NCBI GenBank assembly: GCA_963691815.1
Contig: OY829659.1
Span: 8,715,515-8,779,514, forward strand
DNA length: 64,000 bases
Direction of reading: 5' to 3'
Source of the DNA: Echiichthys vipera
Lineage: Eukaryota > Chordata > Actinopteri > Perciformes > Trachinidae
Shown here: piece by piece, positions 39,449 through 53,442 of the stretch
How positions within the stretch are numbered: the first letter of the stretch is position 1
Layout of the letters: each line of letters starts with the position of its first letter
Notes under the pieces: generated by a model
Database searches by the model: none
What the model saw: only the letters and a program-made list of their open reading frames with translations
What the model was told of the DNA's origin: nothing
Position numbers and translations under genes: made by a program

Positions 39449-39650
39449 TTGTAAATATTCTTATTTGTCCAGGTCATCGTTTTCCACAAAGAAATTTAAG
39501 TCAAAAGCAACTGGACTTGGTCGTTTGTCTAGGAAGACGTTTCACCTCTCACCCAAGAGGCTTCATCAGTTCATTTTACGTATCTGACCATGCTGGGACT
39601 GGTCCAAATGTCTGGTGTGGAGATCCACTAGTGGTTAAATACCTGGATCT
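39449..39650. repeat. Dispersed fish repeat (GACGTTTCACC family)
   Basis: The stretch includes TTATTTGTCCAGGTCATCGT, CAACTGGACTTGGTCGTTTG and GAAGACGTTTCACCTCTCAC followed by CCAAGAGGCTTCATCAG. This sequence is familiar as a high-copy vertebrate interspersed repeat. Its superfamily cannot be settled from this fragment. Confidence 0.5.
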
Positions 39651-41558
39651 CTGGGGGGTTTAGAAAGCTGTTATCATATATTAACATGGTAACGGTTGCT
39701 TTTAGGACCCTTTGATGTCACTTTGAAATGGTCTGGGAGTCACATTGTGAATTAGAACAAAACAGCCGTTACTTGGTTAGATTTAGGCAACGAAACTACA
39801 TGGCTAGGTTTAGGAAAAGATTGTGGTTTGGGTTAAAATACTAAAGAACATAATGTATGAAACTTAAAAAGTCACAGTTTCAAACAGGATGCAAAAATTG
39901 GATCTCCCATGTGAAAGTCCTAAATGTATATAACCATCCACCACTTCCTGCCATCATACTACCATTACAATATATGATAATGGCTTACTAAGGCCTGAAC
40001 TAGGGGGTACAGTAGGGCCACACTGCCTTATATCTATGGTAGAGACAATAAACTGAGAACGCCCATTCAGTAGACTGACAATGGTCAAATCGGCAGTCCG
40101 TTTGTAGCTTATTTTACGCTTTGCTGTTTTCTTCCCATCTCTCCTAATCTCCATTCTACATTCCCTTTCATCCTCTCCTTCTCGTCTTACTGTTGGCCCT
40201 TCCTCTCTCTGGGCCCAAAAAGAAACAAACACACTTTCATCTCATCACATCCTTAATCACAATTTCAGACTCTTGATTTAATGCCCAGATGAAAGACTGA
40301 CTTCAAAATGTGTTCTGATAATGGAAACAATGATGAAAGTCCACTTCTTCTTTTTTTTTTTACATGCATCTGTTCTGCTCAAGCTTGGATGAGCAGTGAT
40401 TATTCAGACAGAGAATTTCTAGGAACAGTAAAGAAAGCAGTTGTGAAGTCAAAGCTTTGGTGTGTCACACTGATTTTTTTCTAAGGGAGGAATGATAACC
40501 AAGTCGAAGAAAGCTGCCATTGGATAAAAACTATGACCATATTGTTGGTGGAAACCATTCTCATTGTAGCTGAACTAGGGCTAAATTAGCTGTGATTGGA
40601 TTTATTTGACACTTCACTGCCACATGCACTCAGCTACGCTGTGTAGCCACATGTTTAGACTCAAGATTCCCAGAATGAGGTGAAACATCCATCCCTGCAG
40701 ATACAGCCTTGGGGTTTTTTGGCAACACAAGTAAGGCTAAAAGGATTATATCAGGTTTTCTACATGTAACAATTATTCACGAAATGTACAAAATATGAAT
40801 CACTAATTCTTCCATAAAGTGCAGTGGTCAGGTGAATCCAGGGACCTTAACAGCCATTATCCCTTTGAATTGAATTTTCTTAGCACATTAGAATGAACCA
40901 AAAATGATGGAAAGGGGTTTATACACAATACTTATGTTTTCTTTGTATATTCTTAATTTTTTTTGTATATGCATCAATTGTTCAAGTCATATTTTACAGA
41001 CCCCCCTCTCGGGAAATCCTGCTTTTGCTTGCCTCCCTGGTTTGAGATCAGAGGTCAGTTTCAGCTGCAGAAAGCATTCCTCAAGATGACACATCAGTGA
41101 GGGAGATGCTTTCCAACACATGGGCAACAAAACCAGGCCGACCAGTTAAGATTCCCCAAATTGTTTTACTCCAGAGGATTGTTTATTCTTTGTTTATCTT
41201 TGAAAAAATGGTATCAACGAGTCAGTACGAACTTAACTAACTTAAATATTCAGAGCTGGTTAAATAAAAAATAATGCATATGGTCTTACATCACAAAGCC
41301 TAGTAAGTAAATTAATAAATACAACAAAATCCATATACTGTCTTATACAACAGCTTCCACCGGAACATGAACACTCAGGCGTGGTTTAAGGGTTCCCAGG
41401 GAGGAATGCAGTCTGCTGGGCGCAGAGCTCTCTCAGAGCCCTTAGCCTGGAGGTCAGCCCAACTCTGACAGATCTCTCCACACTTCACTGAGGCGAGACG
41501 CATGGTCCCTGTCAGCGCAGCACAAAGCCTGCCAAGCCCATCTTCTCTTCAGTGCACT

Positions 41559-41708
<150 letters not shown>

Positions 41709-43894
41709 GCTGACAGAGTGGTGAGACAAACAAAGGAGACATACAGTTTGCTATTGATAAAGGGGCAGGAGGAGATCTAGAGTTTGCAGACTTGCACACC
41801 TAATGTATGTACTGTGTGTGGACAATTAAACACCTTTGCGCAGCTTCCCATTTCTGCTCCTTCTTCTTTCTCTGACCTACTGCATTCCCACAATTGTCGA
41901 AGAACCAACAAACTTAAGTCAACTCATAGTGAGTAACTGACTTTGTGCCCACCAAATATTTCTGTTTCCCTGACTGAACTGAAGTCTGACGCATCAGCTG
42001 GTGTCTCACAGAGGAAATAAGAGAAACCTCTAAAACCCCACTACGGCCAAAGGTTTAGTCTGGTAAAATAAAAGTGGGTTTAGAGTTTCATGAACTCGTC
42101 AAACAAACGTGCTGATAAAAAAAGAGAAGTCCATGAATCATAGCTTTAGTGTGGAAAGTTTGTTTTACAAATTTATTTAAAGTATAGTATGCAGGGAAAC
42201 TCACTGTTGCAGTAGACCGCATTGAACTCCAGTTCTTTAGTAGTAACTCTATCTCTGCATGAAATAAAATAAGTTTTATTTGAAGTGAACAGGTTTCTTG
42301 AGCAAACCTGAAGAAGCTGATGCAAAACCCGATGCTTGCGCACTACTACTTTTACTTTTGTTTCCCTTCAAATAAGTCATCTTTCCTTGGCATGGAAAGC
42401 TCTTCCCACAGCACTGAAGCTGTGCCTGTGCTGGTTTCCAGCAGGTGATGATTTTTCTCCCCTCTTTTCCAGCAGAAACAAGTTGTTGGCAGACGGGAGA
42501 ACAGGTTCAGCCCTGGTCTAGTGACAGCTGCAGTGCCCGGGGGCAATAGACCATGACAGCCGGCACAGATACTAAGGCCACACACACGCACTCTGAGCTG
42601 GTGTCAGTGCTGGAGTGCAAAATAGTAATAAAGGGAGGTGTCTAATAAAAATAATAAAACAATATGAGAATAAAGTTGATATAAATATTGAAATAGGCTT
42701 TGAATATGGCCTGGCGAGACATGAAATTAAATTCAGGAAGTCCAGTTTTAGCGACAAATTCACATGTTTGAAGGCTTATCATACGCCCATACATGGCACA
42801 CACTGTATCTGGAAAATGATCACGGTGGCTATTATTCTATCTTTGGTCACACCAATCATGAGGTAAACAGTAGAAACAGGACATTCACATAACAAAGTCA
42901 TCCAAGTCCATTTGTTTTTTTTCTTGCAGATCTAAAGCTGGTCTTAATGCAGCAACATTCTACAAACAAACTGTACACTTGCAAATAAGAACTTAACTTT
43001 CAAAAGTGCCAAGGTATGTGATGCTGCACAGTATACCGACAACAATCTTTGAGTGGAATTTAAGTCAGTAGAGAGTTTCGGTCAAAAATCCAAACCCAAA
43101 CAGGGCCCAGGATCCAGGCCCATTTGGCAACAATGTCTCCATGGTAATGATGACCAACAGTAAAGAAAGAAAACCACAGACCACAGTCTCTCTCTTTCTC
43201 TTTCTGTCTCTCTCACACACAGAGAAATTATTCTCCTTCTCAGTGTGGCTGAGTGGTTGGCAAATACTGACCACTCTGACTCACACACACATTAAAGAAG
43301 ACTGGGAGAGTTGGCCAGCAGTCACCATACAGACAGACCACCAACACACAAGCACGTAAATCAAAAATTACCAGACAGGCTCAAAGTAATGACGTAGTGG
43401 GTCATTCAGAAACATTACGATTCATTTGCAAAACAACAGGGTAATCAGTTAAGGGCCTAATTCAAACCTCAGCGTATCAGAGCCAAACAGGGCCCCGCCG
43501 ACAGCTGCTGCTGAACTCCAAGGCTGTGAGTTAAAGTATCCTCGTAGCTTAGGGAGACATAACCATTCACTGAGTGGACATTAATTTCACTCTACTGTAG
43601 ATTATCTTGCTCTAATCTTTTTGCGCTGCAAGTTCCCAGAAAACCCGAGGACACGGATGAAAAGTGAGCAGCGTGGTAAATGTTTTACTTGTGGAGGTTC
43701 AAGGAAGTCAAGTTTCAAACACTGATATATGAACAATCCTTCTTCCAGTAGAGGGTTGGAGTTTAGTAGCATTTTACTGAAACCAAATCCGGTATCGATT
43801 CCAAATCCATTATCGAATCTCATAAAGTTTAGCTTTCATCATTTGCAAGTAACTAAAGCTTTAAATAACCCCAACTCATAATGTTTTCATTATG

Positions 43895-43947
43895 TTTCGT
43901 AATTACCCCCGGGGATAAATAACGTTTATTTGAATCTTGAATCTTAA
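43895..43947. repeat. Retroposon tail fragment (CCCCCGGGGATAAATAA)
   Basis: GTAATTACCCCCGGGGATAA followed by ATAACG and a TTGAATC duplication resembles the 3' terminus of CR1/L2-like fish elements (AATTTCCCC...GGGATNAATAAAG). Only the tail is present. Confidence 0.35.
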
Positions 43948-44678
43948 TGCCTTCTGGTGGACAGCCGAAATATCTCTGCTCACACCTGTGTATCATATCC
44001 ATCTTCACTGCATATTAAATCATTAATAACTCATCAACAGTCATCAACTAAACATTTGAACATAGGGCTGAGGACAGTACAGACTTTTCTTTTATTCTAA
44101 AGTAAAAGAGACATCTTTTTCTCTTTAAGATAATGAAAAAAAAGGATAACACAAAAGAGAGTTTTTTAGAGCACAGAGCTATCCTGCCACGGCGCTGTGG
44201 GGAATTCCTGGCTATCCAGTTGGTTAAACTATGGCAGGCAGGAAATGGAGTGCGCTGGGTTGAAGAATGCGCAGAGAGAGAGGGAGTTTTAAAAAAGCTC
44301 AACTGAATTAGCTCTGCAATCTCTGAACTATAAGATGTAAATAAAAGAGAAACAAAAGCTTGGAGATTACGAACCAGGAACAAGAATTTCGGCGGTCCGC
44401 TTCTTTGGATTCCTTGTAAGTGAAATGATATCCAGCATATTATCCACAAGTATGAGAGAGGGGGAGTACAATATTCCAGTAATCCAGGTTTAGATCCAAG
44501 TGTGTCTGTTCTATACTCCAGAGTGTGAACGAGTGAAAAGTTTCCTCAGAAAGCAGAAGTAAGTGACTGTAAAGCCTTTAGTTTGTCTTTAACTGAGGGA
44601 GGAGTGTGTGTGTGCGCGTGTTCCCTCCCGCTCTACCCTGTTCTGTTCTGTCTGTCTGTCTGTCTAATGGCTCCAGGG

Positions 44679-44679
<1 letters not shown>

Positions 44680-44733
<54 letters not shown>
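44680..44733. repeat. (TG)n microsatellite
   Basis: About 54 bp of TG. A short (CA)n at 44837-44857 follows in the opposite phase. Confidence 0.97.
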
Positions 44734-44734
<1 letters not shown>

Positions 44735-44997
44735 CATGCTCATTTCCTGCCTGGATGTGCTTCTGGGCTCCAGGCGGGCAGGCTGCTCAGGAACACATGG
44801 CCTGCCACTGTTCTGCCAGGGGTTCCGCATTCCTCACACACACACACACACACACAAACTCCCCCCATTAGCTCCTACTGTGACTCTTTCCAAGCCCTCC
44901 TACACCCCCTGTGTGTACACCCTCCAGTCCTTTACAGGGCACCGACCTTCCCCCACCCCACCCTTCACTCTGTTATCAACTGACCCAAACTGGAATG

Positions 44998-45236
<239 letters not shown>

Positions 45237-45789
45237 TCAGTGCTAGCTGCCCTGAGGTTATTGATACTTGACTAACTATTCTTTCTGCTTCAGTTAGTGC
45301 TTTGTGTTGTTGTTGTTGAATAAACTGCCTTAACATCGCACCAGCTACTTTTATCTATTCCTTCAAAGAGTCCATCTTCACTACAAGAAACTGCATCAAC
45401 TGTCGCATTCAGGTTTTATGAACTTTATTTATTATTGCTTATATGAGAAATAACTGATGAGCCAGCCCAGCGCGCAAGGGATTCATTTTTCCACTGCTGC
45501 GGCTACAAAAAAGTAAACGTGTCACCCCGGAGGTATGCAGGCAGAACCTTATTTTTAGTTTCATAAAATGTACCCGAATATACGAATAGTTGGGATATCA
45601 CCACAGGTACTCCCATTCTTAACATCGCAAAGTTTGCTGTTGCTATTTAGAGCTTCAGGCGCAGCTGCAAAACGGTGGATAAACACATTTAATTTCCTAT
45701 AAAATCATCACAATGAAAGTCCTCTGTTGTTTAGTTATTTAAAAGCTTTTATTACAAAGCATCGAAACACTTAAAACGTCTTTCTCTCT

Positions 45790-45970
45790 CGTCTCTTCCA
45801 CGGACATGAGTTGAATCTCGTAATACACGCTCAACACCACCTTAGTATCCACTCCACTCGAGCTTGACCGAGGTAGTACTTGTACCAGGTATCATACACA
45901 AGTTTTGCTAATGGAAAACCAAAAAAGGGCGAGTTTAGTTAGTCAAGTCGAGCTGGACCGTGCAGTGGTG
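45790..45970. repeat. Dispersed repeat (GCGAGTTTAGT / GTCGAGCTGGACCGTG)
   Basis: TACCAGGTATCATACACAAG, then GCTAATGGAAAACCAAAAAA, GGGCGAGTTTAGTTAGTCAA and GTCGAGCTGGACCGTGCAGTG resemble an abundant teleost MITE-like repeat. The ends were not defined. Confidence 0.4.
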
Positions 45971-46235
45971 AGGAGGTAAGTGTCCAGCCATCTTTGCGAA
46001 GGACACTTATTGTAGGTAGATCATTTGGCTGTTGTTCAGATTGATTTCTTTGTAGTGATACAGAAAGTGCTGAAGTATTTTGAAAGTCCTTAATTACATT
46101 TCCCCCCACTTTGCCTTCCTCCACCATGTCAGTTGAGAGGATTAGATGCTGTTTTTTGTCTTTATATGTTTAGGTTCTGAAGCATTAGACAATGCATTCA
46201 GAGATGTCCCCTATAGCTTTAAGAAGTAGCATTTT

Positions 46236-46296
46236 CCTCTAATTTCTGACATTATATAGACCAAACGATCAATAGATGATTCGCGAAAATAATTAA
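46236..46296. repeat. Short dispersed repeat, copy A (GACATTATATAGACCAAACG)
   Basis: AATTTCTGACATTATATAGA followed by CCAAACGATCAATAGATGAT and TCGCGAAAATAATTAAC is a degraded copy of a common fish repeat rich in ATTAATCGAT words. A second copy lies at 47404-47480. Confidence 0.5.
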
Positions 46297-47403
46297 CATA
46301 CAGAGGGAAGGAATCAAATTTGATCTTATTATATGGACAGACTAGTACAAACATGTAATCTGTGAAATCTGCAGGGACTTGCAGGACTACTCTATGATGT
46401 CTTAAGGGAATAACAGTAAAGTAAAACAAGGTGAAAACCACCAACTAATGCAACAAGAAGTGAAAAATGTACTGTATTCATCTGGAACATTCCTGTAAAG
46501 GGATCCATCATTTCCCTAGACTTTCACTCAGATACCAAAACTATTTCGGATACAACTCACCAAAACCTGCTTCTTCTTCCAGAAATTCCATGACGGGTAG
46601 AAAAACCCTTTAATTTGAATATATTATGATGCTGGAGAGTGAGACTTTACTTTTGCAATAATTTTTAATTCATGACCAACGCCACGTCCTTTCTGTTTCT
46701 GGCATGTGTTGATTCTGTTTCAGTCCAACTATAACAGGAGAGGGAAGATAAACACGGAGCTGAGGGGCGAACTGAAACACTTTCTGTCACAGGTTTTCTT
46801 AATACAATCAAATGGACTGTTTAAACAGGTGCACCATCTGTGTTTAAGGTATTTCAAGGCTTTTTTTTGGCATTCTGACGAGTCTGGGGAGGGGGACCTG
46901 ATAGTCTTTTATGATTGAGTCTACTAAATTAATGCACTTGAACCTTTCCCCCACTTGTGTTTCACATATTAGAAAGACATTTTAGTGTAATGCAACCCCA
47001 TACAGCAAACTATATCATCTAAATTGAGAACACTAAGTCTTGCCCATGATTGTACAAAGATTACTGGATACAGCAATCAAGGCAGAGCCCCGTTCAGTCC
47101 TATGAAAGCTGCTCAGTGGCAAATAAAGATGAAAAATACGTCTAAAAATACCAGATGATCGGCACTGTTGGGCCCAAAGACATGTAAGACAATGGGGAAA
47201 AGTCTTATGAGGCTCAATTGCATCAACTGACGGACACGGAAGTTGTAATTCCACCATTTGGCCACTATGTCAAATTGGATTTAAAGCCCTGTGCACTTTC
47301 TGGGGTCCTGATCCTGCCATGCAACCTGCGGTGACTCCAGGAAGTCAGACAGGACAAGGCATTTAATGACCTTGTTCTCTAGAAAATTACAATGTTTCCC
47401 AGT

Positions 47404-47480
47404 ATTTTCTGACACTTTATAGACCACACGATTGATTAATTAATTAATCCGCGGACTATTCAGAAGATTAATTGGTCAGT
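47404..47480. repeat. Short dispersed repeat, copy B
   Basis: TTTTCTGACACTTTATAGAC, CACACGATTGATTAATTAAT and GATTAATTGGTCAG are related to the copy at 46236-46296 (shared TTCTGACA-TTATA-TAGACCA-ACGAT pattern). Confidence 0.5.
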
Positions 47481-47646
47481 TTCCAATCAGTTATGCTAAG
47501 CTAACTTGCTGCTGGATCCAGTTTCACATTAGATGGCATAGACAGTCTCATGAACAGATGAGCTGGTTTCATAAATATCTGTAAAATGTTTGACTATCCC
47601 CTAACCTTGCTGTTCAATTTAATTTACATAAATGTCTTTTCATAGC

Positions 47647-47902
<256 letters not shown>

Positions 47903-48023
47903 AATGTCAAGACGTGCAATGTCAGACAAATCCCACCTGCTCTCACTACATATGGCACCTTCTTTTCTCACCCCACCATGATGCTGTTCTGTCATTGTCT
48001 TTGTGTGTGTGATTGTTACATAC

Positions 48024-48107
48024 CAACACCTCGCCAAGTACATGTGCTCCTTGACGAAGACTGATCCAGAAAGCAGGATGTACCAGCAGGTAGCGATGCT
48101 GTCTGGA
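48024..48107 (-). CDS. rapgef6: RAPGEF6-like coding exon (CNB core strands)
   Basis: This 84-bp exon encodes PDSIATCWYILLSGSVFVKE and then HMYLARC. CWYILLSGSV is essentially identical to the beta-strand pair of the CNB domain in RAPGEF2/6. The acceptor is CTGTTCCAG before TCCAGAC. The donor is TGTTG/GTATGT. Splicing to the next exon makes ARC-C-FGK, where mammalian proteins have a Cys or Ser before FGK. A 226-bp (CA)n array lies only about 150 bp downstream of the donor inside the following intron, close enough that array length could influence splicing of this exon (inference). Confidence 0.92.
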
Positions 48108-49779
48108 CTGGAACAGAGAGAAAAAGAAAACACACTAGTATAAAACACTGCAGTCTGTTCTTCACAACACCTCACATCTAATTTGTTAGAAATCTCAACA
48201 TTCCCATTTTTGTTAGGTTGATGATAGAGATTAATCAACTTGTATGTGTTTTAGGTATATTTTGAGCCTCCTTGTCATATGTGCTTTTTTGATATATTTG
48301 ATGTATTCAATTCCTCAGTTACTTTTAGTTACTGGGCTCTTTAAGTTGTGGTTTTATTTTCTATCAACACGTTACACCCTGCAGTAATTTTGATGGCAAA
48401 AAAGTTACGGACATCATATTTCAAAGGTTAATAATAAGGATAATGAACAAATAACATGTCATCAGTCAGACGGATGAGTTTAAAATTTTCCTGACGTTAA
48501 AACCAGATTTATGTCAGTACCTCTGGTGCACCCTCATGTTAGGTGTCACCATAGTTGTCTTTTATGGTTTAGTGAGCAAAAGATAATTCTGGTGTAACTT
48601 ATTATCCAAGACTGAAAAATGTGGGGGTTAGCCTATGGAAGGAGAACTGAAGACAGATAAGTCTGAAAGAAAATATAAAGTGCACATCCGAGCTTTGAAT
48701 CCCAAGTGCTGCATTTTGCATTAGCATAAATGTATTCTTAGCATGCCAAGCACTATGGAGCCATGATATAATATGCCATCACTGCAAGGTGGAGAGAATC
48801 TATTTAAGACAGGCAGTCGGGCTAAAGGATGGACAAAAAAAGCACTGAAAGAATCACGTTATATTTGTCCGTCATTCATTTAGCAGCTGCAACATGGAAT
48901 ACTTTTATCTGAAAGTGAACACATCTAAAACATGGGCTTTTTGACTGCCCATGCTATTTCATGAAAACATTTAATGTATTCACCCCGAACGCCAGACGCA
49001 TTCACTTCTTAATAAGCTCGGTGCCCGAGTTAGCAGCAAGTCGAGGAGCAATCATACATGAAGAAGTCTCTCAGAAGAGAACACTCTGTGTCTGTGACCA
49101 TGGTTATGAATATGAATATGAATACGGAGACTGGGAACATAGACTGAGAAATGAGGAGTGTTTGAAGAGTGGAGATAGGAGATGCATCATCGTGGGAAAA
49201 GCATCACCTCATGGAAAGATTGTAATGTTATCGCCTCTTCATCCCTGTCAGCGCAGAAGACAGTAGCTTTTATGTGTGATATATGTATACTCACAATTTC
49301 TAGGTGCAGTGAAATTTATGGGCAGAGGTTATTCTCTTTCACATCTAACTTAAAAATAACACACTTTGCAAATTGGATGGAAAACGCAGGTTATTTATCT
49401 AAAAGGTGACACAGCTGGACAGTTATGGAAAACTACAAAGTAGGGGTTTTGATTTGAGGAAAAAAATAAAAAAAAGAGACATATGTCTGTACATTTTTCA
49501 ACTTTTGAAAATGGGAAAGCTTGGAAATTGCGAGGGGCATTTTTCACTAAATCTTGACATTTTTAGGGTGACAAACCACACAAAATGGAGCATTTTAGTC
49601 AGTTGCCGTCCTCCGAAGGCATGCATCATCCATTCATTCAGCCATTTTTTGTTGCTTTTGGTGTACTTTATCATTGGAAAGGCTAAAATAACTGCTTCAA
49701 AGGAGAAATAAAAATACGTGTTTCTTATTGGGGTTTAAACACGATTACTCTTATGGTTTCCCTGGTGGAACCATGATTG

Positions 49780-49780
49780 C

Positions 49781-49812
<32 letters not shown>

Positions 49813-49821
49813 GTGTGTGTG
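49780..49821. repeat. (TG)n microsatellite
   Basis: About 42 bp with one GC interruption. Confidence 0.95.
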
Positions 49822-49919
49822 ACAGCTGACTAATTGAACATGGCAGGTGCTTTGTTCTGGGTTAAAGTGCTTAAGACTAGCCCTTGGTACAGAGTCAGGA
49901 GAGTGTATAGGAGAAAAAG

Positions 49920-50074
<155 letters not shown>

Positions 50075-51598
50075 TGATGGTAAATTAAACCACTGAGTGT
50101 TAAATGTGTGTCTAGTGAGCATGATAATACATCAAGAGCAAGTGGAGATTCTCTCTTTCATCCTCTCATCTGTCTCTGTCCTCCCTCCATCTCTCACACT
50201 TCCTCCACGTCCCGGCCTCATCTCTCTCCAACCTTGCTTTAAATTCCTCATCTCTCCCCTCGTTTAATTTTCTCGTGTCTCCTCCTCTTGTTTTCCTTTA
50301 CTCCTTCGTTCTTGTTAGCATTTTCCCCTCTTGTTTTCTATCCTCCTCTACACTCCTGTCATGTCTTCTCTTGATATACCTTCTTACAACTCTCTTTGCA
50401 GCTACTTCCTCCCTTCAAATCTCATCATCAGCTCTCTCCTCTTTTCAACACCCCTCTCCCTCGTTCACTAGCCATCTCTCATTTCTCTTCTCTGCTGCTA
50501 CTCCGCCTTCCTCTTGACCAGTGTCTATGAGCCACTTCTTCTTTTTACCATCTGCCTCATCCATCTTTGTATCCATTTATCCACATACCCTGACAGACAG
50601 GTTATCAGTAGGTCTGTCTACATTTATTTGAGTTTACAGGGCTGTTTGGAAGTTTATTTAAGAAGCAGCAGATAATGTGGATGATTCAGCAGCCCTAATT
50701 CACATTTTCCATTGTAATATTCTTTATGGGATGGGAATATTTAGAAATGTTGGTATAAAAAGTGTGGTATAACTTGAAATGATCATACAAAAAGTAGATG
50801 TTGAGCCATTTTAAAGGATAAATGTGGTGATATTATATAGTTTTTATTGTCAACATATCTAATTAAAAGACCAAAACTTACAATAATTGTTCCTACAAAA
50901 AAGCCAGATACATCTCATACCTTTGTGTCATAGAGCTCCCATTGTTGCCAAAGACTATTTCAAACATATCAATGATCCAGTCTGATGCACTGGGTCTTCC
51001 TTCATTAGCATAAATATTGGCACAAATGAATAATATGTTCCTGTTTGACTAAAAAAGTCGTAATTTCTGAGTTCCCAATTGGAGATCTTGCAGAGCTTCA
51101 GCTCTCACTGTAGCAATGAAATACAGCATAATGCATTGTTATCAGCCAGTATTGCTAACAATGGCTAACCTGGCTAACCCATTAAATATGATATTTTTCC
51201 AACTTTGAACGTAATGAGACGTCAAGTTCCGAGTTCCAGCTTGGAGGAAAAAAGAGAGCATCATCAATTTTAGAGAGTTATTAAGCTTCTTTTTTTTTGA
51301 GGTGATGTATGCTGATGTGCCCCTGAGCAAGGTATCGTTTACACTAATGCAGCTGCTTAGTGGCCAAAACTGACAGACTGGTATTGTTCTAGCAGTGTCA
51401 GTGTAAAGGATTCTTTGATTGTAAAGCAGGATATTCTTGAATAAATATTGTGAAACTTCGACTGGATGATAAAAATATACAAAGCAACTCCTGTTTGAAT
51501 AAAATAAGCGTTCCTCAGCAGATTTTTGAATAAAAAGAGAGTGAGTGCAGCAGAACATAGCAGAGCACTTCCTGCTCAGTGTGAGAGGTTGTACTTAC

Positions 51599-51655
51599 TA
51601 GAACAGGATGTGGTTGGCCTCATGTCTCTCATACCTGGCCGAGGTACACATCGAC
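51599..51655 (-). CDS. rapgef6: RAPGEF6-like coding exon (RYERHEAN exon)
   Basis: This 57-bp exon encodes SMCTSARYERHEANHILF, with one base completing an Arg at the 5' side and TA left over at the 3' side. RYERHEAN is a hallmark of the RAPGEF2/6 N-terminus at the entrance to the CNB fold. The acceptor is TGTCTCAG and the donor is TTCTA/GTAAGT, a near-perfect consensus. The leftover TA joins the first base of the 48107 exon to make Tyr, giving HILFYPDS, which matches the family pattern V-L-F/YYPDD-I. The intron to the previous exon is 1095 bp. Confidence 0.88.
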
Positions 51656-52750
51656 CTGAGACAGAAAGACAAAGATGTTCACTTTCTCTCTCCAAACACG
51701 TCTCTAATACATTTCTGGCTCTAACAATCCATCACAAATCCAACAAGCTCTCCCATTTTAGACACCGTCATTACTGACTGTCAGCTCACAGTGTTACAGT
51801 GCCAGTCAGACTTTGTAGCAAAATTTTCCGGCGTTTTTAGTCGATTGAACCCAAATAAGAGAACCAGCATTTGTAAACACAATTCAAATGGACTCACAAG
51901 TACTGTATCTTGCTAACTGGCCCATTGTATTATTCAACAGCTGTCTATTAGATGTTTATATCCGTCTCTGTCATTGTGGATTTATTTCTTGTAATTAGTT
52001 CACATCATAATGTTACATAACTGTTAGTTAGGAAGAGGGCTCAGACCGGCCTCTTCAAATGGCATTGTTGTCACCTGCTCAACTGAACTAAACTAGCAAA
52101 GAAAAAAAACATTCCAGACTTACAGGCAGAGCATTTCAAACATGCTCGGTATGAATGTGTGAATGTCTGAAAGGCGCCTGAACGTCCTTTGAATGGTAAA
52201 GCTGAGGGTGGGGTTAGGGGGAGGAGAGGGGGGACTTACCTGGGGCAAAAGGTATTTGTAAAAACATTGTAAGCACTCTAAACCGGTTTAGGTAGGGTGT
52301 GTCACATTATGACAAATTCAAGCAGAAAGTAGGCCTAAAGGCTAATCTACATTTATTTTTGGTAAACTGATACTGTGATTGACAACTCATTTCATGGCAG
52401 CAAATCAAAACTCAGAGTCAGACTAACATTAATCTCTATAATGAGATACTGCATAGGAATTAGCTTTCATTAGCTTTTTGTTATTGTTCATCTGCATTCA
52501 TATGCAGATATCTGTGTAACAGAGACACAATCTCACAACCCCAACTCCATTCTTATGTCTAAAGATGCTAATTGGGCAGTAAACAATTGACAAAGTCTTG
52601 AACGAATATCCTCTGGCTAAACCAGAAAGATCCAAATATTCACCGTTGCCCCCCCAGAGGCAAAATTCTCCTCAGACAGACGGTAGATGGGTTCTGTGGT
52701 TGTAACACTAAATTTGGTATGAAATGAAATTGAAATAAAAAATGACTCAC
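51656..52750 (-). other. rapgef6: Intron, RAPGEF6-like gene (1.1 kb)
   Basis: This is a short intron between the LREHQL and RYERHEAN exons, with donor GTGAGT at 52750 and acceptor TCTCAG at 51656. It holds no repeat array or other recognisable element. Confidence 0.88.
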
Positions 52751-52821
52751 CTTAGCTGATGTTCCCTAAGGTGAGAGAGGACGTCCATGTGGTAGAGGTG
52801 GCAGTAGATGGTGTGCAGGTC
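52751..52821 (-). CDS. rapgef6: RAPGEF6-like coding exon (LREHQL exon)
   Basis: This 71-bp internal exon encodes DLHTIYCHLYHMDVLSHLRE followed by HQL and two bases of an Arg codon. It aligns with the helical segment just before the first CNB domain in RAPGEF2/6 (DL-TIY-YLHGM--LSNLREHQLR in the family). On the minus strand the acceptor is a pyrimidine-rich tract ending TTCAG before GAC, and the donor is CTAAG/GTGAGT. The incoming phase is 0, which fits the family, where this exon follows one ending in a PPERTPE-type sequence. That preceding exon was looked for rightwards and not found. The substitutions against mammalian RAPGEF6 (Asn to His, Gly to His) are moderate for a fish orthologue. Confidence 0.87.
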
Positions 52822-53404
52822 CTGAAGGACAGAAAGACAATGAAATCAATGTTTGTGACACTACACCTAGAAAATACTTATCATAAATGGATAATAAAAA
52901 AAGACATGTGCACCCTACATGGCATGCACACATGCTGCAGGAATCTTTGCTACAGCTAGCAGGAAACCATCTCAAAAACAAACTTCACTACCTTTTCAAA
53001 CAATATATAATTACACACACATTGGAGAGTATGTTGAATAAGTGAAAAAATTGAAAGCTTTTAAAAGATTAGCTCATTGTTCAGAGTGTGCAGAATGTCT
53101 TAGCACCACGTAAATCACATCTAGTGCAGCACTTTGACAGAAGCCACTTGGACCATGCCACACACTGCCTATCAAATTGACACCCTCAAACCAGACGGGC
53201 AAGCATGCCACTTATGTATGCACATGACAGCGGGGAGACAAGCACAGATAGGTCCACCCTTAAAATAGTATCCTATCAAGCCCAGCTGTCAAAACATTAA
53301 GAGGTTGACAGAGTGTGTATGTGAACGGAACAGCTTCGTATATGCATCTGTAGGATCAAACAAACTAAGCAGCTATTGAGACCACAGGGCAACTACTTTT
53401 AACG

Positions 53405-53442
53405 CACGCACACACACGCACACCCACACACACGCACACACA
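53405..53442. repeat. Imperfect (CA)n with CG interruptions
   Basis: ACGCACACAC-type units. Confidence 0.9.
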